Shown here: positions 1-13,356 of the stretch, piece by piece | Position numbering within the stretch: the first letter of the stretch is position 1 | How the letters are laid out: each line of letters starts with the position of its first letter | Source: Chrysomallon squamiferum | Taxonomy: Eukaryota > Mollusca > Gastropoda > Neomphalida > Peltospiridae | NCBI GenBank assembly: GCA_012295275.1 | Contig: CM022676.1 | Location: forward strand, 12,845,660-12,909,659 | DNA: 64,000 nt | Direction: 5' to 3' | The notes under the pieces: generated by a model | The model's input: the letters and a program-made list of their open reading frames with translations, nothing else | The model's database searches: none | Told to the model about the DNA's origin: nothing | Translations under genes and position numbers: made by a program

Positions 1-97
1 TAATATTTAATGAAATTAAATAAATTAGAATTCTTTGTTGTTTTGGGGTTTTTTTGACAGGGTTTCCATTTTCTTCGCTATCAGTTTCAACATTTGG

Positions 98-133
98 TCA
101 CATTTTCTTCTTTATGATGACGGCTTCAAAGTT
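98..133 (-). CDS. Terminal coding exon of the receptor
   Basis: Acceptor TTAGCAG is followed by twelve codons encoding N-F-E-A-V-I-I-K-K-K-M and a TGA stop. It is in phase 0 with the previous exon. The 3' untranslated region would run toward position 1 and beyond the window; no poly(A) signal is seen inside. Confidence 0.6.
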   Translation of the reverse strand, partial: NFEAVIIKKKM

Positions 134-793
134 CTGCTAATAAGTTCTTGTTTAGATCTGGTTTTATTTTTTATTTTTTATTTTTTTGCTGGGTATAATA
201 CTAGTTAAAATTGTCCTTTATTTACCAAGATTCAGGTGTGCCAAGAGTCAGTTCCATCCTTTTATTTCCTTTTTGATTTCATTCCTTTTAAATTTGTTCA
301 ACTTATTTAAGTAATTAATGCTTTGTATAAATGTAGATTTATTACCTGGATATTCTGACCTATAGCTCCCTCTCCTTCAAATGCTGCATTGGCATATGTA
401 CCATCCTCCCGTACAGCATCAACATTTTCATAAACATCTCCTGTACACAAGTAACATATTAGTGAGTCAAATGGAATCTCATCATTGACACTGTTCAATG
501 TGTTTATACATTTTCAGATGAATGTTCTTGAATCAAGTAGTTCCCTTTTTAAACCTATGTATTTATAAACTGTTTGAGTCACTTGAAATTTGTGTAATTA
601 TCATTAGTAAAACTATAGAAATGAAGAGTTTCTGAATAGCAGCTCTATCATGCCTTCAAACAAGTATTAAAATACTAAAATTAAGTTGTAAACAATTTTC
701 AAAATACATTTTCAAAATAAAAACAAATGATAATAATAACAGAATGTTATCTTGACAAAGAATTAAATAATTTTACTATTTGCAAAGAAATAA

Positions 794-839
<46 letters not shown>

Positions 840-2974
840 TTTAAAATATAAATAATATGAAACCTTTCTGTCCTTTCTTCACTTTGTTTTCAGAATCTAC
901 TGAAAAGAAAGATGAAAAAATTAATTCGGCTTAAAACAAATATATATATATATATATATCTGGTAAATTAAATTAAATGGATTTTTGCTCTATGATTGTA
1001 TTTTATCAATATTATTATGAAATATATTGTTAGTATTAAATTTAATTTCTATTTAAATTTTTAAAATAAATTAAGTAAAAGAAGTAGTTTAACATTTAAA
1101 TTATATCAAACAAGCTAAATTTTGCATATACAAATAAATATACACACACAAAGACACAGGTCTGGTTTACTTATACTTTTTTGGATGCAATAATTGTATT
1201 AACAAAGTGTATCCAAACTGATGTTATTACAGTAATGACTAATTAGATCATGTAATACCACTTGACAGCAGATGTTGTTGCTGACCAGAGGCCATGTTTC
1301 CAAATATTTCAGTGGTTAGATTATAATGATGTCATAAAATGGCACAAACTGCTGTTAGCCAAAAGTGTTGTTTCAATGTCAGTTGAAGTCTGTCATAATA
1401 AACAGAACCACTGTATTGTTATTTTTACTACTAATGCCATGTTGGTTTCATGCTGGGCCTGCACATATATGTAATTTTTACCCCTAGGTTTGAACAACAA
1501 ATTGGTAAATAATTTATATTGTCTTGCAGCAGCTTTTGTTCCCACCACATAGAAAAACGTGAAACGTTTCAATGATACATTCTAATATAAAACAATTGTA
1601 TGAGGGACTTGATCGAACATGTTCATGCCTGCATCAGAAAGAAAATTGATCTGATGATCTTTTAAGTTAAAACAACAGAACATTTCTGCATTTTTCAGCC
1701 AGATTTATTGATTTTATCAAATGCATTATAAACAGCTATCATTTAGCATGAACAAAATTTTATACAGAATAACATAATCTAAATTGTTCATAGATAAATT
1801 AGGCTGAAAGTTGTAGCTATTTTGCTGCTATCCACATTGCATCAATTCATCAATTAGATACCCATTTCAACCTATCTTGTGGACTAATAGTCTTTTACCA
1901 AGAAAGCATGACTGACAAACCCAAGATGATTGTCCAAAATGACAACCAAAATTTCATTGCCAGGGACGACTGTAAGCATTAGATCATGGTGTTGTGAGTT
2001 TTATGTAACTGAAACTGTTGTGACAAAATACATTACTTTTACTGTGGTAGTATAGTTATTTTAGACAGTGATGATTAGTATATAAGTGTCTATCTCAGTT
2101 GTCAGTGTCTGAATTTGGAATCAGTTACTGGTTTCGGGTAGGATTCTTGTAAAAGATGTGACATCTGATTTCATGTAACTGTAAATTACTTTATCTGTTA
2201 ATTCAATTTACAAACCTTTTTCTTTCTTTTTCTTTTCTTTTTCCTTTTTCTTTAACTTTAAATCTTGTTTTACCTTCTTTTTTTTCTCATTGGCAGATTC
2301 TGTTTGGCCTTTTTTACCTGTAATTTGTGGGAGAAGTAGCATTAACTGATAAAACAGTTATCTGTTTTTCTTAACTAACAATTAAGAGATTAAACAAAGA
2401 AAGGCAGATTTTTATTTAATGATGCAGTCAATGCATTTCATTTGTATAACTTATAATTATGATTATAGACTACAGAAAAATAAAAAATAAAAGTTCCAAA
2501 CAGCCCTTCATGTTATTTCTTATTATTTGTTTTAATTGTTTTTATTACCTTCTTTACTCTGACTAGCTGTAGACTGACCAGGCTTTGTTTTCTTTACAAC
2601 AGAATACAGACTTTCAGGATTCTCAACTGTTAACCCAGAACTTGCACTTGGCTGAGGATCAGTTTGACTTGAATCATTTCCTGCTATAATAAATACAACA
2701 TATTAAACAAATGTCACTCAATTAAATATAAAAATGTCAGCAACATCAGACACTTGACTCTTTGAGCAAAGTATATTATAAATATGAAATATCTCATTTC
2801 TGAAAATGTGTAATTCTTTAAACCGATAAAACCTAAAATATTAGTAAAGCGGTATTGTGTCACTGTTTATTCATTTTGTTCTTTTTTCTTTTTCTTAACG
2901 GAAAATTACTAAAATTGTTATTTTCTAAATTTGATAATAATATCCTTGTTATCAACAAATAATAGTACTAGATT

Positions 2975-3007
<33 letters not shown>

Positions 3008-4488
3008 AACATGGTTACATTTATTTTTGACATTGTTCCCATTCTTGAAGATCTCCAACCTAAACAAATGTACACACACTGGACTGTAAAAACCAGATTC
3101 ACTTGGGACCAACACGATTTGCTGATTTAGACAGAGAGCTGGTTTATAAACATTGAAATGACATCAAATTGGAATATATTTTATTACAAATGTTACAGTT
3201 AAATGTCTATCAAGTGAAGTGGAGAAGCAGTCTGATGACTGTGGTTTTTCATATTTCTCTCCGAAGCTAACTCCTACATAATGAGAACCATGTTTAAAAA
3301 TGGGTTGTAAAAGCTGTTTTTGGTAGTAATATATTTAATCTCTTTCATCATTTTAAAAACATCAGTGTATGAAAGTTCAGTCATTGTTTAAGAAGTGACT
3401 GTACTTGCAAAACTGTGTGCTGGTGCTGACAGAACTAATTTCTTTATAAACTTGTCTTTTGTTCTGCAATTTACACCTGGAATCCAAAACAGACAGCATA
3501 TGGATTAGACAGGGTTTTATTCATAACAGATTAGCAATAGTTGGATGGGACTTTGAAATGGTATCGGGTATTTGTTCCCCCATAATCTTTAATTAATGTG
3601 AAATTTTTAGACTTGGATTACAATACATTTTTCTAAATTCATTTTCCTCAAAATATTCACATCAGTGTACTAACTGTCCTGAGTATCTTGATAACTGGAA
3701 AAAAGAATTAGAAAAATAAAGTCATAATCTGCAGTTGGGCATGGGCAGATTATCCAGGCCTGAGTAACTTTTCTCCTTTAAACAACTGATTTTCCTAATG
3801 TCAAAAGACAAATAAATGAGAATACCGTTTTGGTAGAATGATATACTTTTATTACATGTATGTGTACAGTGTGAGAATATACATGATAATTAAGAGACAA
3901 ACTTTTATTCAATGATTGCTGGTTGCACATGTAAGTATGGGCTAACTATACCTAATTGAAATATGTGGGATGTGAAAGATGGGGTAATTAATAGAAAATA
4001 TTGGAACAGTGTTCTCTGTATTGTGTAAGCCTTTTTCAACCAGTTTAACACTGCTAGTACATGGTGTTACCACACACTCTTTACAACTGAACCAAGAACG
4101 GTTTCAAAAGGTGAAAACACTTAATGGCATTACAAGCTTGACTACTTCACCAAATAATCCTCCTCATCATAATCACTGGTGTATAAAATAATTATTAGTG
4201 ATAAATGGATTTATGGATAAATGTTTTCATCTTAACTGAAAAAAAAAGAAATGGGAGTTGTGATCATGTACCTGGACAAATGTATTCCCAGTTATTTCTC
4301 CACCTACCTACAGTTGTCAAGGTGCATTTGTGACTATCTATTTGCAGTGATGTTTAGTCAGTTTTAACACATTCACAGTGTATACAATAATTACCACAAA
4401 TAGAATGCAGAACTATACCTGAAAATAATCACCGAGTTGGCGAGAAACAAATATTCTCTGACACTGGCTTACACAGAAATCTGCATTA

Positions 4489-4550
<62 letters not shown>

Positions 4551-7500
4551 ATGGGGTTCATCATAGATGTGTTTCTACAAAATAACAGAAATAAATTATT
4601 TTTTGTTTATATGTATCTAAATAAATTATTGTTTAATAAAATAATATATTTTTCATTTGTATTTTAACACAACAGAAAAGTTGTATATGGTTATATGAAA
4701 AGAATATTTCATGGAAACTATTTGTGCTAGAGATTCTAAATATATATATTTATTATCCAGATTTAGAATATCTAGCAAAAATAGTTTCCATGCAGCATCT
4801 TCCCAAACATCTTAGGATAATATGAAAGGAAATATTGAGAAAAACCCCAAAAGAGTTTTATAAACCATATTTCCATTAAGCGGTGATGTTAGCCATTATT
4901 ATTATTATGTTATCTGTGTATATCCACTTCCTACTGCAAAAAACCTGAATTATTTACCTAAAAAAATAAATGTCTTAGATAATTTCCTAAAGAGCCATAT
5001 CAAAAACTAAAAAACTATATTTTTTATTCAGATTTTATAATTTTTGGCCTAGCATGTCCCCTTAACTGATAAAAAACAACAAAAGTTAGACATGAAATGT
5101 TAAAACAGTGAGATATAAACAAAACAAAAAGACAAATATGCATTGGCATTATTGAGGAAGGAATTAACGAGACTGAAATCTGGTATGACTTGTTTTTGGC
5201 ATCCTTTGTTAATATTATTATTGTTTATTGGTCATAAAAATGATTAAAATAATATTGGACATGAAAATCAGAATGGAACAGATAATAAAGATACATTGAT
5301 AGATGGATGGGTATACATAATTTACTTTAATTTTACAATGAAAGAAAAGGAAATCATATTCATTATCAGCATTTGTATGAATATTGCTAAAAGTAGATGA
5401 ATATAAGTAATGTATTTTTTAATTGTAATAACTGAAAAGTTGTACTTAGAGTAAGAAAACCATTTTGACTTTCATGTTACTAAATTCTCCCAGAACAAAT
5501 GTTTATTTTAATTTTTTTACATATAAATAAACTAATACCTACCTGATGGTTTTGATTTATTTAAATTGTTATCTTTTGATGTATAGTACAAATCATTGTC
5601 TTCCAAAACTGGAGTTAAAAAAATAAAAAATAAAAATATTAACTGTCATGAAAATAGAGAATCAGAAAAAAAATTCTTAAAATAAATAAATAAATGAAAT
5701 ATTTATAGATGTAATAAAATTAAAACTACCATTATTTTATTTGGACATCAAAAGTGTAATTGGTTCTTAATTGATTTTTATTATTATTATTATTATTATT
5801 ATTTTATTTTTTATTTTATTTTTTTATTACATTTATTTTTACATATACAGTGGTACCTCGAGTTACGAGTGCTCCAACTTTCGAGTTTTCCATGTTGTGA
5901 GCAATTGCCTGGTCGATTTTGTGCTTTGAGTTGCGAGCCAAAATCTGAGTTACAAGCGAGCTTCAGATATGCTGCTGCTAGTTGGCACAACGAAAAACAC
6001 AACATCCACCCAGCATGGATCCTAAGAAAGTGAGTGCAGAGAAGAAGAGGATCATGTCCATTGAATTAAATCATGAAATCATAGAAAAATATGAGCGAGG
6101 TATGCATGTAGTCAACATGGCTAGGCAGTACAAGCATACTACTTTTATGATATGTACCATACTGAAGCAGAATGAGTCGATAAAGACTATAACTCCAGCC
6201 AAAGGCATTAAAATAAGTTCTAACATGTGGACCTCTGTCCATGAAAAGATGTAGAAACCCTGACCCTGTACACTTTACAAAACCAATATATTTCTTTACA
6301 TTATCTTATATTTTGTCTTTTTATACAATATTTGTCATTTATACATATATATTTCTTAATTAATAACATGTTGCAAAACATTTGGTTGGTTTTGGGAGGG
6401 CTGGAATGGATTAATAGGATTTCAGTTAATTTTATTTAGGAAAATTGATTTGATATACGAGCAAATCGAGTTACAAGATTGGTCATGGAATGAACTAAAC
6501 TCGCAAGTCAAGGTACTACTGTATTTTTAACCTTAATAAAACTCAAACCTGGCAATTTGAGTTTTCTTTTGTCATCAGACTTCAAATACAAATCATTATC
6601 CACCAAATCTGAAGCAAAAACAACAAAATCTTTTTATTTACTTATATATTAAGTCTCACAGGACATAACATCTATATTAAAGCAAATAATAGCTGTAGCC
6701 ATGTAAACATTTCTAATGTTCGTCAGCTACTGAAGATAAGGCACTGTCTTTTGTCTTTCTTCTTCAAACAAAGAAAATGTATTTCTGATAAACACTGATT
6801 TTGTAAATCAAAGATAAATGTTTATTTCTAATGGATTCTTGAGTTAACTATATTTCATGTTCAGTTTGGTATTTCAGAGTAATATATTGTTTATGAATCA
6901 CACCTGGCATTACTCGACTCTTTAATCTGTCATCACGATTCATGTAGTACAACTCATTGTCTTCTAGAACTAAAAGATGAATCAGTTATTCAAATAATTA
7001 ATATATTCCATTCTCATTTCAAAAGTTTATTATGAATTTAATGCAGTTAAATGGCATTTAAAACTAAAATGATTAGTTCAAAGTTAAAGATTCCAAAACT
7101 GTTCTGCAACAATGAATGACAACATCTTTAAATAAGTGGTCTAATAAAATTCTTTATACTCGGACATTATTACTTTATTGTCATTTTCGTAACATTAGCA
7201 GAGCATGAAAAGAAGTAGTATTACAAAAATCTGAATTCAGCAATTTTATCTATTTCCATAAAAATTGGTATCTTCTCACATATATGTCAGTGTCATAGAT
7301 GGTGATTTTTACTTTTCTTTCTTTATTTTCTGACAAGACAAGACATTTTTTTTTCAGATCTTGTTAGTTTGATTTCACAACTACTCTAACAAAATATTTT
7401 TCAGATGTGATTAATTCTGATAATTTTAGTTAAATAAAACTGATTACCTGGCAAAACACATTCCGCATTACAGTTTGTCTGCCTGCACAAAAAATAATAA

Positions 7501-8883
7501 TAAGATACACATTAGTACAGATAGAGAAATTTAACCTTTTTATAGTTAATTTTATTATTTTGAACTTCAAATAGTTTTCTTTCCTACTTAAATATTAAAA
7601 ATTAGTTATTACTGCTATTGTTTTGTTGTTTTGAAAGTTTCTTGATCATCAAAAATATCATAATGGAGTCATTGTAATAAAGAAGCTTCATGGATCAAGT
7701 AAGACAAACTGGAAAGGAAACTGGCTAGTATTTTCCAAAGCATTTTCTGTATAAACATATTTTTAAATTTTTATCATCCTATAAAATTATTTTAAAAGTG
7801 TAGCCAACACTTCAACATACATAGGTGTAAATTTTGTTTAACCATTTTGTGTTGTTTTCTTTTTTCTCCATTATTTTCATTATTTATTCAGTTATCTTTT
7901 TTTATTATTATTTTATTTTGTTGCTTGCTTCCTGAAGTCTGATTCAAACACAGAATATCAGAACATGTACACCATACTCTGTGCAAATTAGATTGTAATA
8001 CTGAAATTATCAAACATTAAAAACATTGTATTTAAAGTTTAAAAAAATGATGTATTTTTTAATGATGACAATCACAGACTTTGAGAAAAAATAGAGAAGA
8101 ATGAGCATTTTTTGTTTCTTTCATAATACCTGGTTTTATCAAATTACACAAATGTTACTGAAACAATCATAGATTTATAGCTTGCTTGCTTCAGGGAAAC
8201 ACTTTGTATTAAATAAACTATTTTAAATAAAAATAAAATAAACCACCAGCTATCAGCAAACGAAGAGAAAATATAAAGATTTCTGATGAGATTTATTAAC
8301 AAACTACTATATACATTTCATATGGTGATTTTTGATATATATATGCGTATTTTTGAGTGAGGTAAACTCTTAAGAAAAACAACAAGAAAAAAGAAAATGC
8401 AAAGAAAAAGAGATGGCTTCAAATAAAGGATGTAAACTTAGTAAAACTTCAGCATATAAACCTTCAGATGTGTTGAATGATTCCAGTAACATTAGAATAT
8501 GTTGTTAAAACAAAACACTTTTTTGATACCATTTCTCATTTTTCATTTTTCTAAGATCTATATTTTGGTTGACATCTGGACTTTGTTTGGGTTTAGACCA
8601 AATTCAGGCTAGCTATTTATGTTACATGATTCATATATATAATAGGTGACCCAAGCACATTTAATTAATAAGATAAACAAAACAAAAAATGTTTGGTATA
8701 CCTGAATGAAGATTGTTCCAATATGAGTTGCATTAATAAACAGCAAAACTTAACTAATTATGTTCCTCACATAAATAATGACTAATGAAATACAAACAAA
8801 GAAAAGTCACAGGGAAAGTAAAAACAAATTAGGATGATTTTTTCTTTTCTTTCTTATTCATCTGGTTTTAATAAAAATAATAA

Positions 8884-8915
<32 letters not shown>

Positions 8916-11900
8916 GGAAAATATACTCACAAAGCATTTTCAGCATCCTTTTCTGAAATATAAAAATTAATAGAAATAAAAATATCAGCAATAATAAACA
9001 TTTTTTCAAAAACTAGTAAATGTAAATTCAAATGACAAATAATTATCCCAAATTTTATAATTTTTATTTTGTAATTATTTTTTCTTTATTATGCATTAAA
9101 TACCACTTATTTGACTAAGTTTATTATTTAAAATTATATAAAATAACAGAATACAGTTCTCAGATAATGAATATAATTAATACTTTTTTTTAAATTGTCC
9201 TGTTTACAAGTAATAAAATCATACTCTTTTTGGTGGATAATCCTGGTAATACCCGTCTTCTAAGTAACACAATCAGTGTCACTATGACAACAATGACAGT
9301 CACAGAACCAACAGCTCCTCCTACAGCTGCACCAAGCAGAGCACCTGGATCACTCAGCTTTTCTAAATCTGTCATAGATAAACAATATTTTGCATTTATA
9401 AAACTGCTACAAAAAATAGGAACAATAATATTTTACTGTTCTGAAACCAATAATGTTATTGCACTACTTGCTAATAGCTGCCTGAGTATTAACTCCAGTT
9501 TGATCTCTCAGATAGTCCATTTGTTTTCTTAAAACTTCTGAAAACAAACCCATATAAATGATAATTAAAATAAACATACCCTCTACATGTACCAATCACT
9601 TGTATTAATTCTGACATGACACAAACTTAGCACAATCTTTTTTTGATGAAGCCAAATATCAAACATTTCATGGACCATGATTACCTCATCTACTAAACAG
9701 GAATTATCAGTAACCTATTAGTATTAAACTTGATTTGGGGTTGATATTTTGCATGGATCAGTCTTGGGAAGATCATTATTTCAATACATTCAATCAATAA
9801 TCACACAACACACTAACATATAACAACAAATAATAAAATTTAAAAAAAAAGAAACCTGTAATAATTGCACTTGAATATATATTTCAGTTTAAATTATGTA
9901 GATATTTGTCAAGACGAAAACAAATATTTTAAAAATTATTATATTAATAGAAAATGTTAAATGACCTTCTGTGGTTACTTTAATGACAACATAATTGCTC
10001 ATATTGTCTGAAGTTCTTGTGTTTTCAGCTGAGATTCTCACATCATAAACTGTTTTATCTTTGAGACTGGTGATGTTATAAAACACTTTCTGTCCTTGTG
10101 TTGAGTCATCAAACCAGTTACTTGTCCAAGTAATCCAGTTAGAGTCACTTTGTGGTTTGTACTGCAGCATAAATCTTTGTTTGAAATTACCACCTGGGTA
10201 GTTAGGTAGCCAGGACAAGAACACTGTGTCTGATGTTGATTCTCTTTCTTGTTGGAACTCTTTAGGAGGAAGAGGTGGACCTGCTCCAGTTAGGTTCACA
10301 GAAAACTGAGAACATCCAACTTCATTACAGACAGTCAGTTTGTACGTTCCAGTGTCATCTTGTGTGAAGTTTGTGATTTTCAGTGAAATTCTGTATGCTG
10401 AGTCTTTAATTAGTTTGCCGTGAATTTTCAGTGTGACATTTGTCTCCTCAACATTCGTATTATTAAAACTTATTTCACTGTCAGATTTCATCCAGGTATA
10501 ATTGTTCATAGTGGGTTTACAAAACAAAGTTTTTACTAATAAAACTGACTTTCCAATTTCAGCTCCCACAATGTCATGATTAGTTTCCATAGTGATCTCT
10601 GGATTTGCTGAAATATGAAAAGGAAGAAAAAAGATAAAATATATAAATAAATAAATAAATACATAAAATGATTTTCTAAATCACTGACACAACAGATTCA
10701 TATAATTATTAATAAAATGAACAACAAATATTAAAGTCAGTCAGAATGCATGCCATATACTTAAATAGCACATGCAAACAATAATCATTCTAAAATATTT
10801 CTAATCATTGTTTTGTTTTGTTCCTGATAAGAAATGACACTCATTTAATGATGCTGTAGTGTTTTGATGTTTATTTAGAAAAATGTCTGCGCTCTAACAC
10901 AAAGGAAGTGATTGGTTCCATTGTTGAAACAGATATATCGTCAAATCAACTTTTAGAATCTGAATTTTGCCTGCAGGTTAGTTTACTTATTCCATGTAAC
11001 AAAAAGATCAAAATACAAGTGAATAAACATTAATATGAAAAGTTTTGTGTCACTTGCAACATTTTTGGCAAGCATTTCTGTTTTCATTTACTTGAATGTT
11101 TTAAACTACAATCTGTTCTATGTAATGGAGAACAGAAGCTGTGGGTGATGAGAAATGGGTAAATGTTTACAGTACTTTAAAAAAACAAAGAAATATTAAA
11201 AGCTATCATTACAAGTTTAAAACTTAAAGTGTTTATTTTTAAACCAGCATATCTACAAATTATATTTTAAAATATCTTTAACAAATGCATGAAACATATT
11301 TGAAGTTTTCACCTTTAACATAAAATAAACTGTAGCCAGTCTGCTCCAAAGTTCCACTTCTGTCAGGAATCCCGTTGTGCACACTACACTGGTATGTTCC
11401 ACTGTCCTGATACGAAGCAGAAACAAACATCAAACTGTATTTGTTACGTCCAACATGTCTGCCTGTCACTTTTCTAACAAACACTTCATTCCAGTAATGT
11501 TTGAAATCTGAGAAGTTCATGTTGTCAGGACGACCATCAGCAGAACAGTTTAATTTTAGTAACATGTTTTCTGTTAAATTTTCAGATGGGAAGCTGACAT
11601 CAGGAGCATCTGAAATAAGTCAAGAAAAAAAAAAAAAAAAAAATCAAATTACCAGGTTTGTTTTGGTAAATTATTTAATCTGACATGTTATAAAGATTAT
11701 ATATTGTAAAATCATTTGAATGTTGTTGTTGACAAACATCTCCATATTTCAGTTATTTATATAATTGGAGTAATTCTGTTCAAGTGAAATGTTATTATGA
11801 GATTTACAATTGACAACAAGTCCCCCCCCAAAAAATCAATGAAACAGGGTTTTTTGTAAACTTTTTAATCTGACATGTTACAAGGATTATATAATGTAAA

Positions 11901-13313
11901 ATAATTTGAATGTTGTTGATGACAAACATCTCAATATCTCAGCTATTTATATAACTGCAGTAATTATATTACAGTGACAATGTTAAGGCAAGACTTACAA
12001 TTGACAATAACTTCAGTTTCAGACGAGTTCACAAGATTTCCATGGTTACTGGTTGTTACAGTTGCTTCACATGTGTAACTGCCAGAATTATCTCTACTGA
12101 GGTTTTTCAAATCTAGTATTCCATTATTTACTTGAATATTTCCATCAAATTTCCACTTGAGTTCAACAGAGCTGGGGTTGCTGTCTGCTGTGCAGTTCAA
12201 GGTCAAATTGTCACCTTCTTTTACAGGATTTAATTGTGATAAAGATATTTCAATTCTAGGATAATCTACAAAATATTAACACTGTAACATTTTATTAAAA
12301 TCTTATTGAAACAATTCTTTATTGAAACAATACTTTCCTGAAACAGTTACTTTATAGGCACATTCAAAAACAGCTGCAGAAGTTTCTAGTTCAACTGAAG
12401 TAGACAAATAAACATAAAGATAATTTACAGTAAACACTGAATAGAAGTATATATTTAAGTTAAATTTTAACTTACAATAATCTTTGATTTGAAGCAGATA
12501 GTTAAACTGAAGTATAACTTACAGTAAACATTGAGTTGAAATAGATATTTAACTTCAAGTATAACTTACAGTAAACTTTGAGGTGAAGTAGATAGTTAAA
12601 TTGAAGTATAGCTAACACTAAATATCAAGCTGAAGTAGATATTTAAGACTAACTTACATTAAGCATTGAGCTGAAGTAGATAAACTGAAGAATAACTTAC
12701 AGTAAACATTAAGTTGAAGTAGAAAGTTAAACTGAAGTATAACTGACAGTAAACATTCAGTTGAAGTAGATAGTTAAACTGAAGTATAACTTACAGTAGA
12801 CACTGAGTTGAAGTACATAGTTAAAGTGAAGTATAACTTACAGTAAACATTAAGATGAAGTAGATAGTTAACTTGAAGTATAACTTACAGTAAACATTAA
12901 GTTGAAGTAGATAGTTAAACTGAAGTATAATTTACAGTAAACATTAAGTTGAAGTAGATAGTTAAAATGAAGTATAACTTACAGTAGACATTGAGTTGAA
13001 GTACACTAGATTCAGGTCTGGTTTGATCTGGTCTGTCTGTGAACAGATTCTCAGCAGTACACTTGTACTTATCTTCATTGTCTTCTTTTTGTTGGTGTGA
13101 ATGAGAAGTTGGATCCCACAAATGTTATGTCATGTTCATTTTTAAACCAGTGAAATTTAGCTGGTGGATTTCCAAGATCACCTTCTGGTAAAGAACAAAT
13201 CAGAGAACCTGCTTCTCCTTCAAGCCAGGGTTGTACAGGATTTGAATACAAAGATGGCTGACTTGGCGGATCTGAAAATTAAATAATTCTTAATTAGAAA
13301 TCTAAATAACAAC

Positions 13314-13356
<43 letters not shown>

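Noticed and set aside
3404-3480. Possible minus-strand tail exon with acceptor TTCCAG
   Set aside because: Open and flanked by AG/GT, but it shows no motif or similarity to the other tail exons and the donor is ordinary.
4437-4667. Open frame with V-C-V-C repeats
   Set aside because: It is a translated TG microsatellite.
9230-9532. Plus-strand 100-codon frame opposite the transmembrane exon
   Set aside because: Shadow of the minus-strand exon; its sequence is the complement of the hydrophobic segment.
12422-12976. CRISPR-like array of 47-bp units
   Set aside because: Units are head-to-tail without spacers and clearly derive from the neighbouring exon border; the DNA is animal.
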